A stretch of DNA of 64,000 nt from Tistlia consotensis USBA 355 (GTDB taxonomy: Bacteria > Pseudomonadota > Alphaproteobacteria > Kiloniellales > DSM-21159): assembly GCF_900177295.1 (NCBI RefSeq), contig NZ_FWZX01000003.1:113677-177676 (forward strand), written 5' to 3'. Below the pieces are notes generated by a model that saw only the letters and a program-made list of their open reading frames with translations, ran no database searches and was not told where the DNA came from. Below are positions 62,846 to 64,000 of the stretch, piece by piece. The number at the start of each line of letters is the position of its first letter. Positions within the stretch are counted from its first letter, which is position 1. The position numbers were made by a program, and so were the translations under genes.

Positions 62846-64000
62846 TCAGGAATCCCGGGCGGGCGCCAGCAGGTGGCGCACGCGCGGCGGCGCCGCGCCG
62901 CGATGGAAGGCGGCGACCGCCTGCTGCAGCTGCTGGTCGGCACGGGTCACCCGCTCGTGCTGGTGCAGGTGGTCGAGCCAGCTCGGCAGGCGGAAGGTCT
63001 CCAGCCAGCGGCCCGGCGCCCCGGCGTCCTCGAAGACGTCCCAGTCGACGGCGCCTTCCCGGTAGCGTTGCTGGGCAAGGCGATGCAGGGCCTTCAGGAA
63101 GCCGGCGGCGTCGGCCGGCTCGACCTGGTACTCGACGGTGACCAGCACCGGGCCGCGGTCGTGGGACGGCTCCGCCGAGACCAGCGGCGCCGGCCAGTGC
63201 AGCGAAGGCGCGAGGTCGAGGCCTTCCCCCTGGCCGAGCTTCCAGCGCCAGGTCAGCGGCACGGCGAGGAGCGCGCCGGCCGCCGCGATCAGCAGGGCGT
63301 AGGGGATGCCGAGATTGCTGGCGACCTGCCCCCAGGCCAGGCTGCCGGCCGCCATGGTGCCGAAGAAGACCGTCAGGAAGACCGAGAGGCCGCGGGCCCG
63401 CACCCAGTCGGGCAGCGCCGTCTGGGCCGAGAGGTTGAGGCTCGACAGCACCGCGATCCAGGAGGCGCCGGCCAGCAGCGAGGCGCCGGCGGCGACCGCC
63501 GGCAGCGGCAGCAGCGCGAAGAGGATCAGCGTCGCGGCCGTGCCGGCGGTGCCGAGCGCCACGGTCCGGTCGGGGCCGAGCCGGCGCCGGACCGGCGGCA
63601 GCAGCAGCGCGCCACCGACCGCGCCGACGCCGACGCTGCCGAGCAGGATGCCGTAGAGGCCGGGGCCGCCGGCCAGCACCTGGCGGGCGATCAGCGGCAG
63701 CATCGCCCAGTAGGCGCTGGCGAAGAGGAAGAAGCCGCCGGCGCGCAGCAGCGTCGCACGCAGGGGGGCGCTGCGCAGCACGTAGCGCAGGCCCGTCGGA
63801 ATCGCCCGGCCGAGCGGCTCAGGCGGCAGGACACTCGACCTGGGCCTCGGCGGCTTCCAGAACAGCAGCGCCAGGATGATGCCGACGAAGCTCGCGGCAT
63901 TGAGCGCGAAGGGGCTCCAGAGGCCGACCGCGACGATCAGCAGGCCGGCCAGCGCCGGGCCGATCGCCCGGCTGACGTTGATGCCCATCGAGTTGAGCGC
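62846..64000 (-). CDS. MFS transporter with C-terminal ABM-like domain (partial, start outside window)
   Basis: The frame is open to the right window edge, so at least ~385 C-terminal residues are present and the N-terminal spans are missing. About eight spans are visible, including GINVSRAIGPALAGLLIVAV and GVGAVGGALLLPPVRRRLGP. After the last span (~residue 250 of the visible part) a soluble domain begins with VLVTVEYQVEPADAAGFLKA and RWLETFRLPSWLDHLHQHER, the form typical of MFS_3 (DUF894-type) transporters fused to an antibiotic-biosynthesis-monooxygenase-like fold. Substrate unknown. First visible gene of the XapX-DoxX-porin operon. Confidence 0.85.
   Translation of the reverse strand, partial: ALNSMGINVSRAIGPALAGLLIVAVGLWSPFALNAASFVGIILALLFWKPPRPRSSVLPPEPLGRAIPTGLRYVLRSAPLRATLLRAGGFFLFASAYWAMLPLIARQVLAGGPGLYGILLGSVGVGAVGGALLLPPVRRRLGPDRTVALGTAGTAATLILFALLPLPAVAAGASLLAGASWIAVLSSLNLSAQTALPDWVRARGLSVFLTVFFGTMAAGSLAWGQVASNLGIPYALLIAAAGALLAVPLTWRWKLGQGEGLDLAPSLHWPAPLVSAEPSHDRGPVLVTVEYQVEPADAAGFLKALHRLAQQRYREGAVDWDVFEDAGAPGRWLETFRLPSWLDHLHQHERVTRADQQLQQAVAAFHRGAAPPRVRHLLAPARDS

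Overview
This is a very G+C-rich bacterial chromosome segment with tightly packed genes and many ATGA/GTGA/TGATG start-stop overlaps. Codon use, the IorAB-type molybdenum hydroxylase, the FixJ-like regulator and the DHA2 exporters with membrane-fusion partners suggest a high-GC proteobacterium, most likely an alphaproteobacterium (Rhodospirillales/Geminicoccales-like). That placement is inference, because no rRNA or other taxonomic marker is present.

Layout. (1) 1-12473, plus strand: the distal end of a contractile injection system (eCIS, phage-tail-like) locus. It holds a tail-fibre-like protein, a tape-measure/CIS_TMP-like protein, an AAA+ ATPase, two DUF4157 (HExxH-bearing) eCIS-associated proteins and a coupled unknown. 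The larger DUF4157 protein ends in what looks like a PD-(D/E)XK nuclease domain. A convergent NtrC-type regulator with an altered GAFTGA loop (12591-13664) follows, then about 900 bp without a convincing gene. (2) 14566-18508: a redox/stress operon of a cNMP-binding/thioredoxin-reductase-like fusion, a UBP-type zinc finger and a DsbA-NhaA fusion antiporter. (3) 18664-24573, minus strand: a six-gene operon iorA-iorB-SDR-small membrane protein-SdhA-like flavoprotein-cupin. (4) 24813-36006: enoyl-CoA hydratase, a frameshifted FAD disulfide oxidoreductase, acetolactate synthase, mug, tetR, an HlyD/DHA2 exporter, an aldo/keto reductase and a MOSC-ferredoxin reductase protein. A divergent pair of regulators follows: a FixJ-like protein with a degenerate receiver, and a winged-helix/ATPase/TPR protein (36008-39853). 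(5) 40014-56716, plus strand: a near-complete pentose-phosphate cluster with RidA, tal, pgi, DUF2090, gnd, tkt, zwf, HAD, pgl, rpe and an RpiA-GntK fusion, ending in otsA and a GH15 glucoamylase. (6) 56752-64000, minus strand: a DNA glycosylase, an EmrB/EmrA-type exporter, then an envelope operon of an MFS protein (cut by the window end), two XapX proteins, DoxX and an alginate-export-type porin.

The strongest unexplained signal is a 19-bp motif (consensus roughly CGAYACCTTNGTCCAATSG). It occurs six times in non-coding DNA, each copy upstream of and oriented toward a transcription unit: iorA, the enoyl-CoA hydratase, the FAD oxidoreductase, hlyD, emrA and the ridA/pentose-phosphate operon. 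Two copies also carry a perfect inverted repeat GGTATCG-N-CGATACC. This looks like an undescribed regulon joining efflux, molybdenum-hydroxylase oxidation and NADPH-generating metabolism; the adjacent FixJ-like/winged-helix regulators are candidate controllers (inference).

Three genes (FAD oxidoreductase, zwf, GH15) are broken by single indels. Two of them fit loss of one G in the same GCCGGA context, so sequencing error should be excluded before calling them pseudogenes. No tRNA, rRNA, CRISPR array, insertion sequence or integrase was recognised.
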